Origin: Meconema thalassinum
Lineage: Eukaryota; Arthropoda; Insecta; Orthoptera; Tettigoniidae
Direction: 5' to 3'
Assembly (NCBI GenBank): GCA_946902985.2
Contig: OX336393.1
Coordinates: 360,574,779-360,638,778, forward strand
DNA length: 64,000 bases
Both the position numbers and the translations under genes were made by a program. The notes under the pieces were generated by a model. It searched no databases. It saw only the letters and a program-made list of their open reading frames with translations, and was not told the DNA's origin. Below are positions 7,740 through 19,420 of the stretch, one piece after another; positions within the stretch are counted from its first letter, which is position 1, and every line of letters starts with the position of its first letter.

Positions 7740-10051
7740 CTAAAAAATTACAATTTCACCCCCTAGTAGGGGTAGGTATTACTTTTGGGGTTGAAATATG
7801 TTGTCCATTGGAAAGGGGGTGTTAGCCCGAGTTCAATGACACCTCATTTGTCAAAATCCGACCATGGGTTCGAGAGTTATCGGGCTGCCGCCATCTTGTG
7901 AGGTGGGGAGGTGGAGGTGGTATCTGAACCCGTAAAAAACCACTACTTCGGCATATAAACTAATCATTAAAAATACGCAGACATGTGTCTAAGCGTTTTT
8001 CGATGTGGTGTATTATTATGAGGTGAAAGGGCTGAAAAGTGGGGGTTGAAGGATTCCTAATGGAGCGTGTAGGCCTATCTCTTAAACGACATAGGCGAGA
8101 AATTTGAAACTCAGCGAAAAAAAATCAGCTTAAAAAGTAAGTAAATCGGTTTTCGACTGTTTTTTCATAAATTAATTTAAGGGGCCAATGGGCTGGGGTG
8201 AAATTCTGGGGATAAAAAGGAGAGAAAGTGTCCTAACCGACTGACTCAGGGGAAAAAGACAGCTTAAGAAATAAGTTAATAGGTGTTCAAGCGATTTTTA
8301 ATCAATCCAATTTAAGGGGCCCATGGGGAGGGGTGAAATTCTGGTAAAATAAATGAAAGAAAATGTCCTGTCTGACTCACTCACTCATCACGCCCAGCGA
8401 AAACTATTAAAGTTGGAAACATGAAATTTTGGGAATATGTTCGCTGTATGTCGAAAACGTTAACTAAGGAATGATTTTTGTTTATTCGGGTTTTAGAGAC
8501 GTGTCAAAGGGGTAAACGTGCATTTTATTGAATAACGATATCTCATGAGTTGTTTGTTTGGGGATGTGATATTCGGTATATAAACTAATCATTAAAAATA
8601 ATCAGACATATGTCTAAGGGTTTATCGATGTGGTGTATATTATGAGGTGAAAGGGGTGAAAATTGGGGGTTGAGGGATTCTTGACGGAGCGTGTATCTCT
8701 GAAACGACATAGGCGTGAAGTTTGAAATTCGGTGGGAAAAAACAGCTTAAAATACAAGTAAATAAGTGTTCGAACGTTTTTTCATAAATCCAATTTAATG
8801 GGTTCATGGGGACGGGTGAAATTATCAAAAATAAATGAAAGAAAATGTCCTGACTGGCTCACTCACTCATCATCGCCCAGCCAAAATTATTGAAGTTAGA
8901 AACATGAAATTTTGGGGATATGTTCGTTGTATGTCGAAAACGTCCACTAAGGAAAGAGTTTTGGATATTCAGGTTCTAAAGAGGTGTTAAGGGGGTAAAC
9001 GTGCTTTCCATTGAATAACAATATCTCACGAGTGGTTTCATTTGGGGATGTGATACTTGGCACATATACTAATCATTAAAAATAAGCTGACACATGTCTA
9101 ATGGTTTTTCGATGCAGTGTATATTATGAGGTGAAAGGGATGAAAAGTGGGGGTTGAAAGATTCCTAACTGAGCGTGTATCTCTTAAACGACATAGGGAG
9201 AAGTCTGAAACTCGGAGGAAATCTATCAGCTTAAAAATAAATAAATAAATAAATGAATAAATAAATAAATAAAATAAATAGGTGTTCGACCGTGTTTTCA
9301 TAAATGCAATTTAAGGGGCATATGGGGAGGGGTGAACTTCTGGAAGACAAACGTCCACTAAGGAAGGATTTTTGGATGTTTGCTCTCATCGATCAACCAA
9401 AACTATTAAAGTTAGAAGAATGATATTTTGGGGATATGTTTGTCGTGTGTCGAAAACGTCTACTAAGGAGGGATTTTTGGGTATTCAGGTTCTAAAGGGG
9501 TGTTAACGGGGTTAAACCTGCATTTCATTGAAAAACAATATGATTCGACTATGACGTGAGCGAAGCGAGTCTAAAATTGAGATGGTGTGTGTCTGTGTAT
9601 TACTCAATCTCGCAAGTACCACTGGTCCGATTTACGTGAATTTTACATGGAAGTAGCTGATTTTCCTGGTTAACATATAGGTTACTTTTGATTTCAATAC
9701 TTTGCACTATTTAAAATGGCGACCATTTTAGTGACGTCACTACACCCTTTGGTTTCAAACTTTCATATTTCCATTTCAAATAAAAAGAGAAGGCTAAGAA
9801 ATAGCAAACTTTTGATGGCATATGCGAGGTTTAAAACTACATTTCCTATCCGAAAGGTATCTGCAACTGTTAGCGAGTAAAACCTAAATTTGTGCTATAA
9901 AACACGGTCAACGCCGAGCGGTGTAGTTGGACAAAATGTTCCATCCTTAATCTCCCTCTGCGCAGCACCTCGCCTGTCCCCTGTTTTAACTGTCACCTTC
10001 ACATTTTAATTTATTTATGACGCGTAGCGAAGCACGGGTACTTCAGCTAGT
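7740..10051 (+). mobile_element. Helitron-like non-autonomous element (3' end defined, 5' end uncertain)
   Basis: The segment ends ACTTCAGCTAGT at 10051 and is followed by T, matching the Helitron rule of a CTRR(T)-type end inserted before T. Just before the end, AGCGAAG and CTTC(A)GCT can form a short hairpin, the expected Helitron termination structure. No Rep/helicase ORF is present, so it would be non-autonomous. The start near 7740 is a guess from where the repeat character begins; no TC start in an A|T context was fixed. Confidence 0.4.
7951..9545. repeat. Three diverged tandem units of about 0.5-0.6 kb
   Basis: Units start near 7951, 8575 and 9060, each with (A)CTAATCATTAAAAATA, then GTCTAA-GG/CG-TTTTTCGATG, then ATTATGAGGTGAAAGGG, GGGGTTGA and a CGACATAGG block. 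Units two and three also share GGGGATATGTTCG/TTTG and CGAAAACGTC(T/C)ACTAAGGA. The third holds an (AAAT)n run at about 9235-9273. No protein is encoded. The arrangement suggests internal tandem growth of a non-autonomous element. Confidence 0.8.
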
Positions 10052-10074
10052 TATTAATACATATTAAGTTGTTC

Positions 10075-10545
10075 ATGCATTTGGAGGCTCTATGACATTG
10101 TGGTCATTTAGACCCATGTATTTGGGTGTGTGTGAAATTTGTCTGATAACCTATGTTACGTGTTGACTGTATTAGTGTTAGTTAATTAGTTATTGGGGTT
10201 TTTAAGGGTCGAAACAACGAGGTCACCTGCCCCTGCTTCATTAGTGTCTGTAGTTGTAATTCAGATAAGGATTGGCAAAGAGGTGGCTGTGGCCTTAATT
10301 TTGGAACCATCCCGGTATTTGTCTGGAGTAGAAGTGGGAAACCACGGGAAATCACTTCCAGGGTGGCTGAGGTGGGAATCAAACCACCTATTCTCAGTCT
10401 TGCCTCGCGAGGCTGAACGTACCCAATTCCAGCCCTTTGATCAGAAATAAATTCCTTGGCATAACCGGAAATTGATCTTGGGCCTCCGTGGTGACAGCCA
10501 AGAGTGCTAGCCACTACGCAACGGGGTGGACAACACATGTTAAGA
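10075..10545 (-). mobile_element. tRNA-derived SINE (family B), minus strand
   Basis: On the minus strand the copy begins with a degenerate tRNA-like head near 10530, followed by the family body (TTCCGTGGTTT / CACGGCC blocks seen on the plus strand as GGGAAACCACGG and GGTGGCTGTGGCC). On the plus strand a GGTGGGAATCAAACC segment marks a second tRNA-like box B complement. The 3' part repeats the block ATTTGGGTGTGTG shared with 31.56, 51.41 and 52.19 kb. The two overlapping ORFs are non-coding. Confidence 0.65.
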
Positions 10546-10549
10546 TTTT

Positions 10550-11130
10550 TTAGGTAGACTCTAATACATCCCACCTAATAATTATAATTAGGCATAAATA
10601 CGTATTGACCGACTGAAGTTATCATCTAATTAAAACATAATAATTAGGCAATTAACCCCTTATGGGCTAGTGGTTTCTATATTAGCCACCTGTTTTAAGG
10701 ACAGTTTATGCTTTCAAAGATGCTGATAGTTAAATCTTTCAGCCAAATTTCAGAGAATTTTCATGCCAAAGTGAGAGTTTTTCTAAAAATCAAATATTAT
10801 ATAGCCTACGTATCTACTTGACGTAATGTGTTGGATAAAATAAAAAAATAAAAACATTAACAATTAAAGTGTAAAAATAAAATATAAATATAGAAATAAA
10901 ACTATAAAAATAAAATTACAATAATAACAGAAATATAAACATTAAAATAATAAACATAACTATAAAAGAATTATGAAACTAACCGTATTCGAAATTCGAA
11001 ATTAGTTAATTAATTAATTGAAAAAAAAATCAAAATTAAATCTATAAGGACATAAATTGAAAATTATAAATACATATATTAACATTAAAATTAGAGAAAC
11101 AAAAATAACATTATTTGTAATTATTCTTTT
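10550..11130. other. Very A-rich non-coding DNA
   Basis: Dominated by AAATAAAA/AATATAAA-type simple sequence from about 10840 to 11110, with no ORF of note and no element boundary seen. Confidence 0.5.
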
Positions 11131-11134
11131 TTCT

Positions 11135-11590
11135 TTCTTTTCTTTTTCTTAGTCGTTTACCCCCCAGGTTGGTGGAACCCACGGACTCAGCGAGGGAACT
11201 CACCACTACCGCCTCTACGGGCAGTGTCCTAGAGCTGTGAACATCTAATCGGAGGGGATACAACTGGTGAGGTGTGATTGGCACCTCGCCCAGGCGGCCT
11301 CACCTGCAAAGCGAACAGGGGCCTCATGAGGGAAGGTAAGGGATGGTTAGGATGGATAGGCAAGGAAGAGGGAAGGAGTCGGCCGTGGCCTTGAAGAAGG
11401 TACTGTCCCCGTTTACCCGGATAGTAGGCTGTCAGATATCCGCCCCCTCAATCGGATTGCCAATAATCAACCGCACCGGCTCAGCTACACCAATGAAAAT
11501 GGCACTGACAGATACTACCGAGATTTGAGCACAGAAGTTGACAAGAAATTATTGTGGAACACACCAAAATAGACGGGGGTTCATACTTAC
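11135..11590. other. GC-rich island of unknown origin in AT-rich DNA
   Basis: Base composition changes sharply at about 11155 to a GC-rich segment, preceded by a pyrimidine run (TTTTTTCTTTC). It contains GGAGTCGGCCGTGGCC, related to the family B body (GCGGCCGTGGCC at 31.66 kb), so it may be an older SINE or other repeat copy. The 61-codon plus ORF resembles no known protein. Confidence 0.4.
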
Positions 11591-13750
11591 CTTTACTTAC
11601 CTCTTAAAAATTATCTCGGGGATTGGGTTGTCAACAGGATCTCTAAAGTATAATCCCACAATAACCTCCACCATGACATTTAAAAATGAACCAGAACGAA
11701 GACAAGAACTTTGAACTGTACAAACATTTTATTTCAAATAAAGGGTATGATTTTAACAAACTCAACAAAATAAATGTGGCTATCAGTAGCCCATGTCAAT
11801 CTGACTATGTCCTCCTATAGGACTTGCAAAGTTATCATACAACATGTTAGCTCCCACGAGCTCAAAGTAACGTAATATTAAACACACTTGGATTGGATAA
11901 GGAAGTCAGGACGAGACACATATACAGAGCATTTGGTTTCTTTTAATAATCATGACACTTGTATTTATAGGCACAAGGCCACAATGTAGACGACCTTGCC
12001 CGCTGATAACCAGTTGTCTGGCCAGCTGCGGTCTACCCTTCAACATGTCGCACACCTTGTCAAATGGACTCACTTGTCATGCCACATTGCGTAAGAATCC
12101 AGCTCCCTCTCAAACGCTCTAAATGTCCGCAAGACAACACAAATATTGTTACGCAAATCTTTCAAATGCTCAACTCACATACCACTGGATTATTCTGACA
12201 ATCCCTAAGCTTGTTAAATTATCATCCAAATGTTTAATAAGCATTGTTTAGAGTATAAAACAAACTCTTAAATGTTTATAACAAAAGCTCATAAATTATT
12301 TATAACAATTAGAAATTGTTTATAATATTGTCGAAGACAATTACAAAAATTTTAAACACGCCTCTAACATTACTTTCGTTCCACATTATTGTCAAAGATA
12401 TTTACATCATTATTTACAATATTAACATTTAAATTATTCAAATTATTAATTTAAGAAATACATTTAACCACATGTTCATCCGGTTGGTAATTTCATAATC
12501 GTGTCAATATAATCGACCAATGAAGGTTAGTTATACATATTAATGTCACAATCTGGTTTAATAAAGGTTTAATAATTATTATTATTATTTGTGACGGTAA
12601 TCTTCGTTCAAAATCTTATCTCAAATTCTTTCAATACTCTTGTTAATTATAACAGTAAATTCACTTGATTAATTTTCAAAGGACTAAGACAATACACTCC
12701 AGCGGAAAATTCTTCGCTTACAAAAAAAATGCACAAAACTGCATTAAAATAGGCCCAGAATTCATCATATATTAATATATACGGCATCAAAATCTTCCAC
12801 AGAACTTACAAAAACCTCCACTAACAAATTCTTCAACATCATTAATTACTGTGGGAACCTCCTTCATTTATTCAAGGGCATTATACATCAGCGACTTTCA
12901 ACACGTCCGCTGCACTAGCGATTATACATTCATAGTTCCACTTCAAAAATTCTTATAATCATTAATTGTTTCAAAACCGTTGTCATTTAACCTTCGTGGA
13001 TTTCATTCATGAATCGAAATGAAGTAAAAATTTGCCAATCACAAACAAATTTAATATTGAATACGCTTATATACGCCTCTCTGGTCTATCAAAATTTAAG
13101 ATTATCATCTTCAAAGTATTGTAGTATAAAAATACTATCATCAAAAAAGTGCGACTAAACTGCAAAATAGTCGAATAGAATCCAATTAGACTGTGGAATG
13201 CAAACATTATTATTCAAATCTCTAATTGAGAAAAAAACTCCTAACAAAAGTTCATGACTAATGCATTCAATAATTCATAATCGAAGTTCATCTTTCACAA
13301 AATTGTCTATGATGCAATGGTCGTTCATAACTGACGATAAATGTCAGTGTTGCAATCAATTTCAAATAACGACTAGTATTTCCAAGATCGTCGACAACGT
13401 AATGGATTTTAACGCTCTAAAATCATTTAAATATTCTTCCTTCTTGATGATGACAGAAAATTGGTCAAAGTAATTAACTTGGGTAGAATTACTTTAATAA
13501 AGAGACACGCTGTCTGAATTTAAATCTGCCATGAAAATCATTAACTTATAGTCAAATCGTGACTACAAAAATAAGCAATTTACTGAAATATCTAAATGTC
13601 AGTCTCAACTGATCCAAAATCATTTGACTATGTCCATGACACTACAATGTCTTAATAAATCGTCGAAAAAGGCATAACTCATCAAGGTGTACTGAGTACA
13701 GGAATCTCAAACAAGAATATAGGGCAAAATACATGAGGACAGAAATATGG
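11590..13750. other. AT-rich non-coding region
   Basis: Over 2 kb of AT-rich sequence, with ATTATTATTATT near 12577 and many short A/T runs. No conserved protein motif was found in any frame; the 70-codon ORF at 13261 looks random. It may be the inside of an old non-coding element continuing to 15.3 kb. Confidence 0.4.
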
Positions 13751-13754
13751 GAAA

Positions 13755-15330
13755 ATGGTTGCTCAGATATCGCTAAAAAGCTCAAATAAAACAATAAACG
13801 TTCACGACTACCTTATCTGCCGATTGAAGTTCCAGAGGAAAATTCCCCAAAGAAGACTGCTGATGGATCCATTTCACCAACTTAAAGATGAGCTCCATCC
13901 TCGAAACAGGAAACAGCACCCTCGGAGAATCGAACTGCTTCCTCCTTCGGAAATTGCACTGCTCCGTGTAGACGAAAGACATCCTTCCGGCAAAACTCTT
14001 CTTTGTGAGTTGGGACTACCCTGACCTCTCTTGAAAAATCCCTGAAGTTCTTGTAGAAAATCGCCATGAAATTTTTGTAGTAATTTCCATCGAAATATTC
14101 ATATACAGTGAGTATGAAATCGTTTCCATTGCTGTTTGATAGTATTCAGCGTTGGACCACGAAACATGGGTGTAGATGGTTGTTCACCACATGTTCGCTT
14201 GTGTGGAATAGCAATTAGCGAAGTTCCATGCTGCTATCTTACTCCATCGATATATGTCCCAATTGCATTAAAGTCCTTTAGCCTTCCATCTTCTCTTCGG
14301 TTATGGTAATAGTAGAACAAACTGCCATATTAAACTGCTCCATAATACTGTAGCGTTGTGTCACAATTCAATTTTAAGTCTCCCTGTTGCACTGGCAGTG
14401 TCAGCCGTAGCGTAGAATCTGACGATATAAAGTGCTTCTCAGGTGGCGAGAAAATCACTTTTGTCAGTCGTCTAAAAATGCCAATATCTTCCAAAATAAC
14501 TTCGTGAAATTGTTCAACTTTTCTACACTCCTTAATGTAGCACAGCACAATAGAATTAGCTTATAGGCAAACGCTAACTGTTCATAGCTAATCTTGTAGA
14601 CGCGTTATAATGTGCGTTTTAACTTCGCCTAGTTTTCAATCACTGTAAACTTGCACTGCTTGTCTGCTCGATAGTTCACTGCGGTGGCTTCACCACGCGT
14701 TATAATGACGACTCTTTCTACTAATTTCATTCGACGTCTCACCAAAACGACTATATAAGAACTGATACTATAAGAACTGAAGATCTGAGACTGAAGATCT
14801 GACGATTTGAGACAGTGTTGAGATATGAGACTGCTCTCTTCTGCGCAAGGCCTTTTATAAACTTCATAAGGGGCGTATCCATCCCTTCCATAGCGTGTTA
14901 CTGCGTCATCGCTAGAAGTTCTAACTTCGTCAATACTTGACGGATTTTCAAAATTCAAAAACTGAAAATAAATTTCACCAAAATTCCTGATCAATGCCTC
15001 TACTGCAAATGGATTTCCACAATTCTGCAATCCAAAAAGTAATAAAAATATCATAGTTTCAGCAATCTCCGTCTTCCTTCAAACAATCGTTCATTGGTTC
15101 GAGCCTCCCCTCCAATAGCATAATTTCTTCCTCAGCACAATTCCACATTTCCTGCGACTGCGTCGTAAATCTCGAATCTTTCTCGAACAAATGCTGACGT
15201 CATTGAGAATCTCAGCTCAAGTAGCCTGCTGGCATAACGTCTGCGTCATCCGTGCTTACGTCATGACTATCCATGTCATAACTATGACAGCCATAACTTT
15301 CTTCATAATTTCCAAAATAGCCACCGTGGT
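13755..15330 (-). other. Possible decayed retroelement regulatory region or LTR-like DNA
   Basis: Several 60-140 codon ORFs occur on both strands but match no family. On the minus strand, TTTATAAAAGGCCTTGCGC (about 14845-14863 on the plus strand) gives a TATAAAAG box followed by repeated CAGATCTTCAGTCT-like steps, as in promoter/leader DNA of a retroelement. No TG...CA ends, primer-binding site or direct repeats were found, so this remains a suggestion. Confidence 0.25.
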
Positions 15331-15354
15331 CTCACTATATAATTCAATTTACGG

Positions 15355-15594
15355 GGGCAGTACCATGCCGGCATTTGCCCGAAGACGAAGTGGGAAACCA
15401 CGGAAAACCACTTCGAGGATGGCTGAGGTGGGAATCGAACCCCCCTCTACTCATTTTGGACACCCGAGGCTGAGTAGACCCCGTTCCAGTCCTCATACCA
15501 CTTTTCAAATTTCGTGGCAGAGCCGGGAATCGAACCCAGGACCTCCGGGGTGGCAGCTAACCATACTGACCGCTACGCTACGGAGGCGACTATT
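15355..15594 (-). mobile_element. tRNA-derived SINE (family B), minus strand, 3'-truncated
   Basis: The clearest head of this family. On the minus strand it starts GCCTCCGTAGCGTAGCGG (box A-like) near 15590, and box B GGTTCGATTCC follows about 45 bases later. The body shares the GGCTGGAACGGGGT and GTGGTTTTCCGTGGTTTCCC blocks with copies at 10.2, 26.1, 31.6 and 53.5 kb. A second GGTTCGATTCCC complement lies at 15431-15442. The leftward end stops near 15355, earlier than other copies. Confidence 0.75.
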
Positions 15595-15639
15595 TGTAAT
15601 TATAATAATTAAAATAAATTAAAATGTAGAAACGCATAT

Positions 15640-16530
15640 GTTTGCCCTATAAAGGGTTAAGTTCGTTTCAAAACTACTTGTTCAAGAAAATCCAAGCAAG
15701 ACTAGCGGGTCACGAACTGCAGAACTTACTGCAGCGCTTCCACCGCAAGTGCCGTTATGCACACTGTGCAGCCCATTACGGTAGGACAATACGCACACCA
15801 GGTGCGAACTCAATATCACCACAGGCGCCAACTGTCGGCGAGGCCTGTCCCCTTGCGGCGCCGCGGTGTGATTTACAATGGACCACACATTTCCCTCTCT
15901 GGGCTCTACTTAACCCCGAGGCAGACCTCGAGTCTCGCGTGAGAATACAAACAGAGTATTACATATGGCAGGCACCTCAACGTTCCCCGTAATGGGTTAC
16001 AGGTGCTTCAATATCGCCATTGGCTCTCATTGTGCACTCTAACGCTGTACTCCTACTGCAATGGAAAGGAAGCGTGTAGTTATACGTGACCGTTAATCTC
16101 GCGATCATGAATCACAGGACATCTTTTATGCGTGGAATCCGACCCACAGGACATGGTATTTCACATCGAAAATCTCACATGACTGTATTGACCGGAAAAA
16201 AACCGGCCTACCTTGGTGAGAGGCAATCTGCTTGACCACTGTGCAATCACGCCTCTCTACTGCACTGGGTGGTAACGCTTTGTATGCATGTGCTGTTTAT
16301 CAGAAACCGTTACTTGTTCCGGTAACGAGGAGATGGGGGGCAATGACCTTCCTTATTAAATTAACCCTTATCATGCAAAGCTATTAATCAGTTGTTATGC
16401 GAAAAAGGTCAAGCCAAATTTAATGAAATTACAAGTGCTTGATAAAAATTATCTCCTGCCTACAACTTTCTAGATAGAATGTTTATATTTTCTCTTTAGC
16501 AGGTAAACATTTTGATAACGTAGTTGTTAA
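15640..16530. other. Moderately GC-rich unrecognised segment
   Basis: Between a SINE and a dispersed repeat. It contains a minus-strand tRNA-like fragment near 16190-16255 (GGCAATCTGCTTGACCAC-type sequence), suggesting one or two SINE remnants, and a 116-codon plus ORF (15642-15992) with no recognisable domain. Confidence 0.35.
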
Positions 16531-16534
16531 AACT

Positions 16535-16765
16535 CAGCAATTCTTCTGGGTTTGTGCCGTGTCTTGTGTGGGGTTTCGCCTAGGACACCAAGCTGGGTCT
16601 TGGTGTCGCCGCCCGGACCCCCACAGGAGTAGTTAACTGCGCGCTACCTCCATTTTCACGAAGTGCACATGTGCCTCTTTACTTCGACAACTAGAAGCTC
16701 AAGCTGCCATAACCTCCCTATGAAGGCGTCCTAAAAGATGGTATATTGGCTTTCATGGCCATTGA
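16535..16765. repeat. Dispersed repeat C (GTGCCGTGTCTTGTGTGGGG family)
   Basis: This block begins AACTCAGCAATTCTTCTGGG and contains GGTTTCGCCTAGGACACCAA. It recurs at 39.24-39.43 kb and, inverted, at 61.89-62.23 kb, including the far end AAGATGGTATATTGGCTTTC. At 39.3 kb the two ends are inverted copies of each other, so the family can fold into a hairpin like a MITE. No protein is encoded. Confidence 0.75.
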
Positions 16766-16769
16766 ATTA

Positions 16770-17390
16770 AAACTCAGTAGTTGTTTGAGTCTTCAGTTTT
16801 TTACTGGTTTGATACAGATCCCCACAGCCCTCTGTCTGAGCTAATCGTTTCATCTCTACATAGCTACCACACCTTACATTCGAGGCAATCTGTTTAACAT
16901 ATTCTAGTCTTGGTCTACCCTCACAGTTATTGTTCACAACCCTTCCTTCCATAACTAAGTTTGCTATTCCTGGGTGTCTTCGTATATATTCTACCAACCT
17001 ATCTCTTCTCTTCATTAGTAGTTGCCAGAATATTCTCTCCATGCCTACGGGTATTAATACTTCTTCAATTTTTGCTCTATCTACCCATCTGACCATCATC
17101 TTCATTAACACCACATTTCATTTTCATTTTTTCTGCTGCGGAAATATTCCAAGTTTCACTTCCATAGAGCACCACGCTCCAGACAAAGGCTTTCAAAAAG
17201 ACTTCCTAACATTTAAATCTATATTTGATGGTAACAAACTTCTTTTATGTAGAAATGATTTCCTTGCCTGAGCCAACTTACTTGTTATACCATCACTGGT
17301 TTTTTTCTTCCAAAGTAACAGAAGTCACCTACCTCCTTTAGCTTTTTACCATTAACGTACCAAAGGCAAAATAATTAAATAATTATTTGT
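16770..17390 (-). pseudogene. 3' fragment of endonuclease/RT LINE (same family as 21.1-24.15 kb)
   Basis: This minus-strand fragment matches the C-terminal tail of the LINE family. An open 115-codon frame (16767-17114) carries RIFWQLLMKRRDRLVEYI, RHPGIANLVMEGRV, GRPRLEYVKQIAS and YVEMKRLAQ, corresponding to 21122-21370. Upstream, non-open sequence matches the segment around WSVVLYGSET in other frames, so frameshifts are present. The 3' end is a short GTTGTTTGAGTC (plus strand) next to repeat C. The endonuclease and RT core are absent, as in a 5'-truncated insertion. Confidence 0.85.
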
Positions 17391-17438
17391 TTCACCTGTG
17401 TCATTCGAATACTTCAAAAATATTTATTTTTATATATT

Positions 17439-17805
17439 GTTTGTCATCTCTTGATGAATGTAGTACATTTGCATTTGTCTGTTGGCACAGGCTAGAGTAA
17501 AAGGTGGCTTTTCATCGAAGTCTCAGTCTCACTCATGGCTGTGATTATATAGAAGCTACTGAGATATGGGTGGTGCTTAGTAATGACATTCAGGGCACAG
17601 TCAGTGCCTGTGGATGCTGTGAAAGGTTCTACTCATAGAGTTAGTACTGCTGTTCTGACTCAGTGAGCAAAGCAATGGCAAACTACCTCACTCCTCATCT
17701 TGCCTAGTACGCCTCAATATAGCGCTGCCTAGGGTTTTTGTGGGCGGTACTATTTGACGATCCAATCAGCCTTCGGGCTGACAACCTAACAAACAGGCAC
17801 GCAGA
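17439..17805. repeat. Dispersed repeat D
   Basis: A ~350-bp segment beginning ATCTCTTGATGAATG and containing GTGAAAGGTTCTACT(C/T)ATAG and GCAAACTACCTCACTCCTCA. The same order of blocks occurs at 35.15-35.43 kb. No ORF. It is a non-coding dispersed element of unknown class. Confidence 0.75.
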
Positions 17806-18030
17806 CAGACAGAAAAATGAAAACTGGATATCCATCCAAAACTTGCCTTAATTTATAAACAAAAAATAATATTCAATGAGAAAATACGTATTTTTAATAT
17901 AATTGAATATTGTTTTCCATTTATCAATTAGGTCAATTTTTCTATGGATATCCCGTTTTCATTTTCTTTATGTATCAAAAATAGTGTTTTAATTATATTA
18001 TGTTTTTCTCATGTGATTATAATTATTTTG

Positions 18031-18062
18031 CAGATGATGGCTTCTTCGAAAGTCGAAACCTG
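18031..18062 (+). ncRNA. Hammerhead/PLE-like motif GATGAT-stem-GAAAC (degenerate)
   Basis: GATGAT is followed by a stem-loop (GGCTT...AAAGTC around CTTCG) and then GAAAC. The same architecture occurs at 24935-24970, 33739-33770 and 62251-62283. The upstream core base order is off consensus, so activity is unlikely for this copy. Confidence 0.3.
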
Positions 18063-18149
18063 TTCGAATGAGTAATAGTTGTTTCTTTTTAATATTGACC
18101 ACGCGTACAATACTTGAATTACTGTATTATTCAACTGTCTAAACGGCTT

Positions 18150-18320
18150 CTAAAAAGAGCGGATGATAAGCAATATCGGGTGAATCGATTAATAATCGAT
18201 TAATCGAATAGGGCAATTTGAAATTAATCGAAAAAGATTTATCGACTGACCCTTCATTCGATTAATCGATAAACCGAATAATAGAGTAATTGGCTAACCG
18301 ATAAATCGATGAATTGATTA
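18150..18320. repeat. Cluster of AATCGATTAATCG-type motifs (left part)
   Basis: At least six ATTAATCGAT/CGATTAATCG-like words lie within about 170 bases. A second cluster lies at 19568-19720, on the other side of the LINE insertion at 18570-19407. The two probably form one pre-existing repeat split by that insertion. Confidence 0.6.
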
Positions 18321-18569
18321 TCAGATAAGAACAGAAGTTTAAATGAGAGGTCATCGCTGAAGTTGAGTTACGATTATTTTAGGAATGATATTTAGAAATC
18401 TAAAAAAGTTACATTTTCCCTTAATATACAGTGTCCTTCCTTGTTTATGTCAACAATAACCAAATCAGAGAAATGTGACAGTGCAAGGACCAACATAAAT
18501 CAAATTAGAAAGGGTTTCGAAAAAAAAGAAAACGAAGATTTTGAATTCTTGTTCAATGTTTGAAATTTA

Positions 18570-19407
18570 TGATGATGATAATTGTTGTTTTAAGGGGCCA
18601 AACATCGAGGTTATCGGCCCCTAATGAAATGAAATGGAGTGAAATGAAAGGGTGAAGATAAACACAGCTCACTGCCAGGGATGAAACGAAAATGGTTTAT
18701 ATAAAACTGACAATGAGCCCCAACAATTATGCCTTATTTGAATAAAAAGAATAAAAAGGCGAATGTTAAGAAACAATAAAACAAATAAGGCATAGCGAAC
18801 AATAAAATAGTTGAACGCAATAAAAAAACATAACACAGACTTAGCCTGAATTAAAAGTCTTAACTTACATTAAAACTTAAAAAAGTAACCACTCTCCCTC
18901 ATGAAGCGGATGACGAGGTCTGCTGACGGCCCCTCATCACGGAGAATAAGGGACAGGGTGTTAGGCAGTTTAAGAGTCCTTCGCAGTTCGGCCAGGTCCA
19001 CACACTCGAAGAGAATGTGTGCCACGGTTAGGTGGGCGCCGCAAGTACACACCGGGGGGGTCTTCTCTCTTTAGCAAGTGGGAGTGCGTAGCATTCCCAT
19101 GGCCGATCCGGAGTCGACAGATTACCACAGCTTCCTTCCGGAGAGATCAGAAGGAAGATTTCCACACCTTCGTTGTCTCCTTGATGCCTCTGAGTTTGTT
19201 GGGTGGAAGCGTGGCTCGCCATGCTTCCTCCCAATGTGACAGGATCGAATGTCGCAACTGAGAGCGCACATCACAAGAAGGCACTTTATACGGTAGCGAG
19301 GGCACTGCGACTGCCTCTCTCGCCGCCTGATCAGCAAGCTCGTTTCCTGCAATACCCCTGAGGCTAGGAAGCCACACAAAGGTCACCCCGGTTCCAGTGT
19401 TACACGC
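18570..19407 (-). pseudogene. 5'-truncated LINE with RNase H domain and CCHC-like tail, flanked by a 14-bp TSD
   Basis: Identical 14-mers ATGTTTGAAATTTA at 18556-18569 and 19408-19421 flank the insertion. On the minus strand the 5'-truncated frame opens with FVWLPSLRGIAGNELADQAA, the last motif of a retroelement RNase H (VPSHxGIxGNExAD), then passes through frameshifts to CTCGAHLTVAHILFEC, the Cys/His motif near the C-terminus of Jockey/I/R1-group LINEs. A 3' UTR follows, with AAGGGGCC...GGCCCC blocks and a (TCA)n-type tail at the left edge. RT and endonuclease are missing through 5' truncation, as expected of target-primed reverse transcription. Exact clade is not settled. Confidence 0.85.
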
Positions 19408-19420
19408 ATGTTTGAAATTT

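Noticed and set aside
14629..15054. 141-codon minus ORF as a possible host gene
   Set aside because: No recognisable domain, low-complexity hydrophobic start, and no splice or codon-use support.
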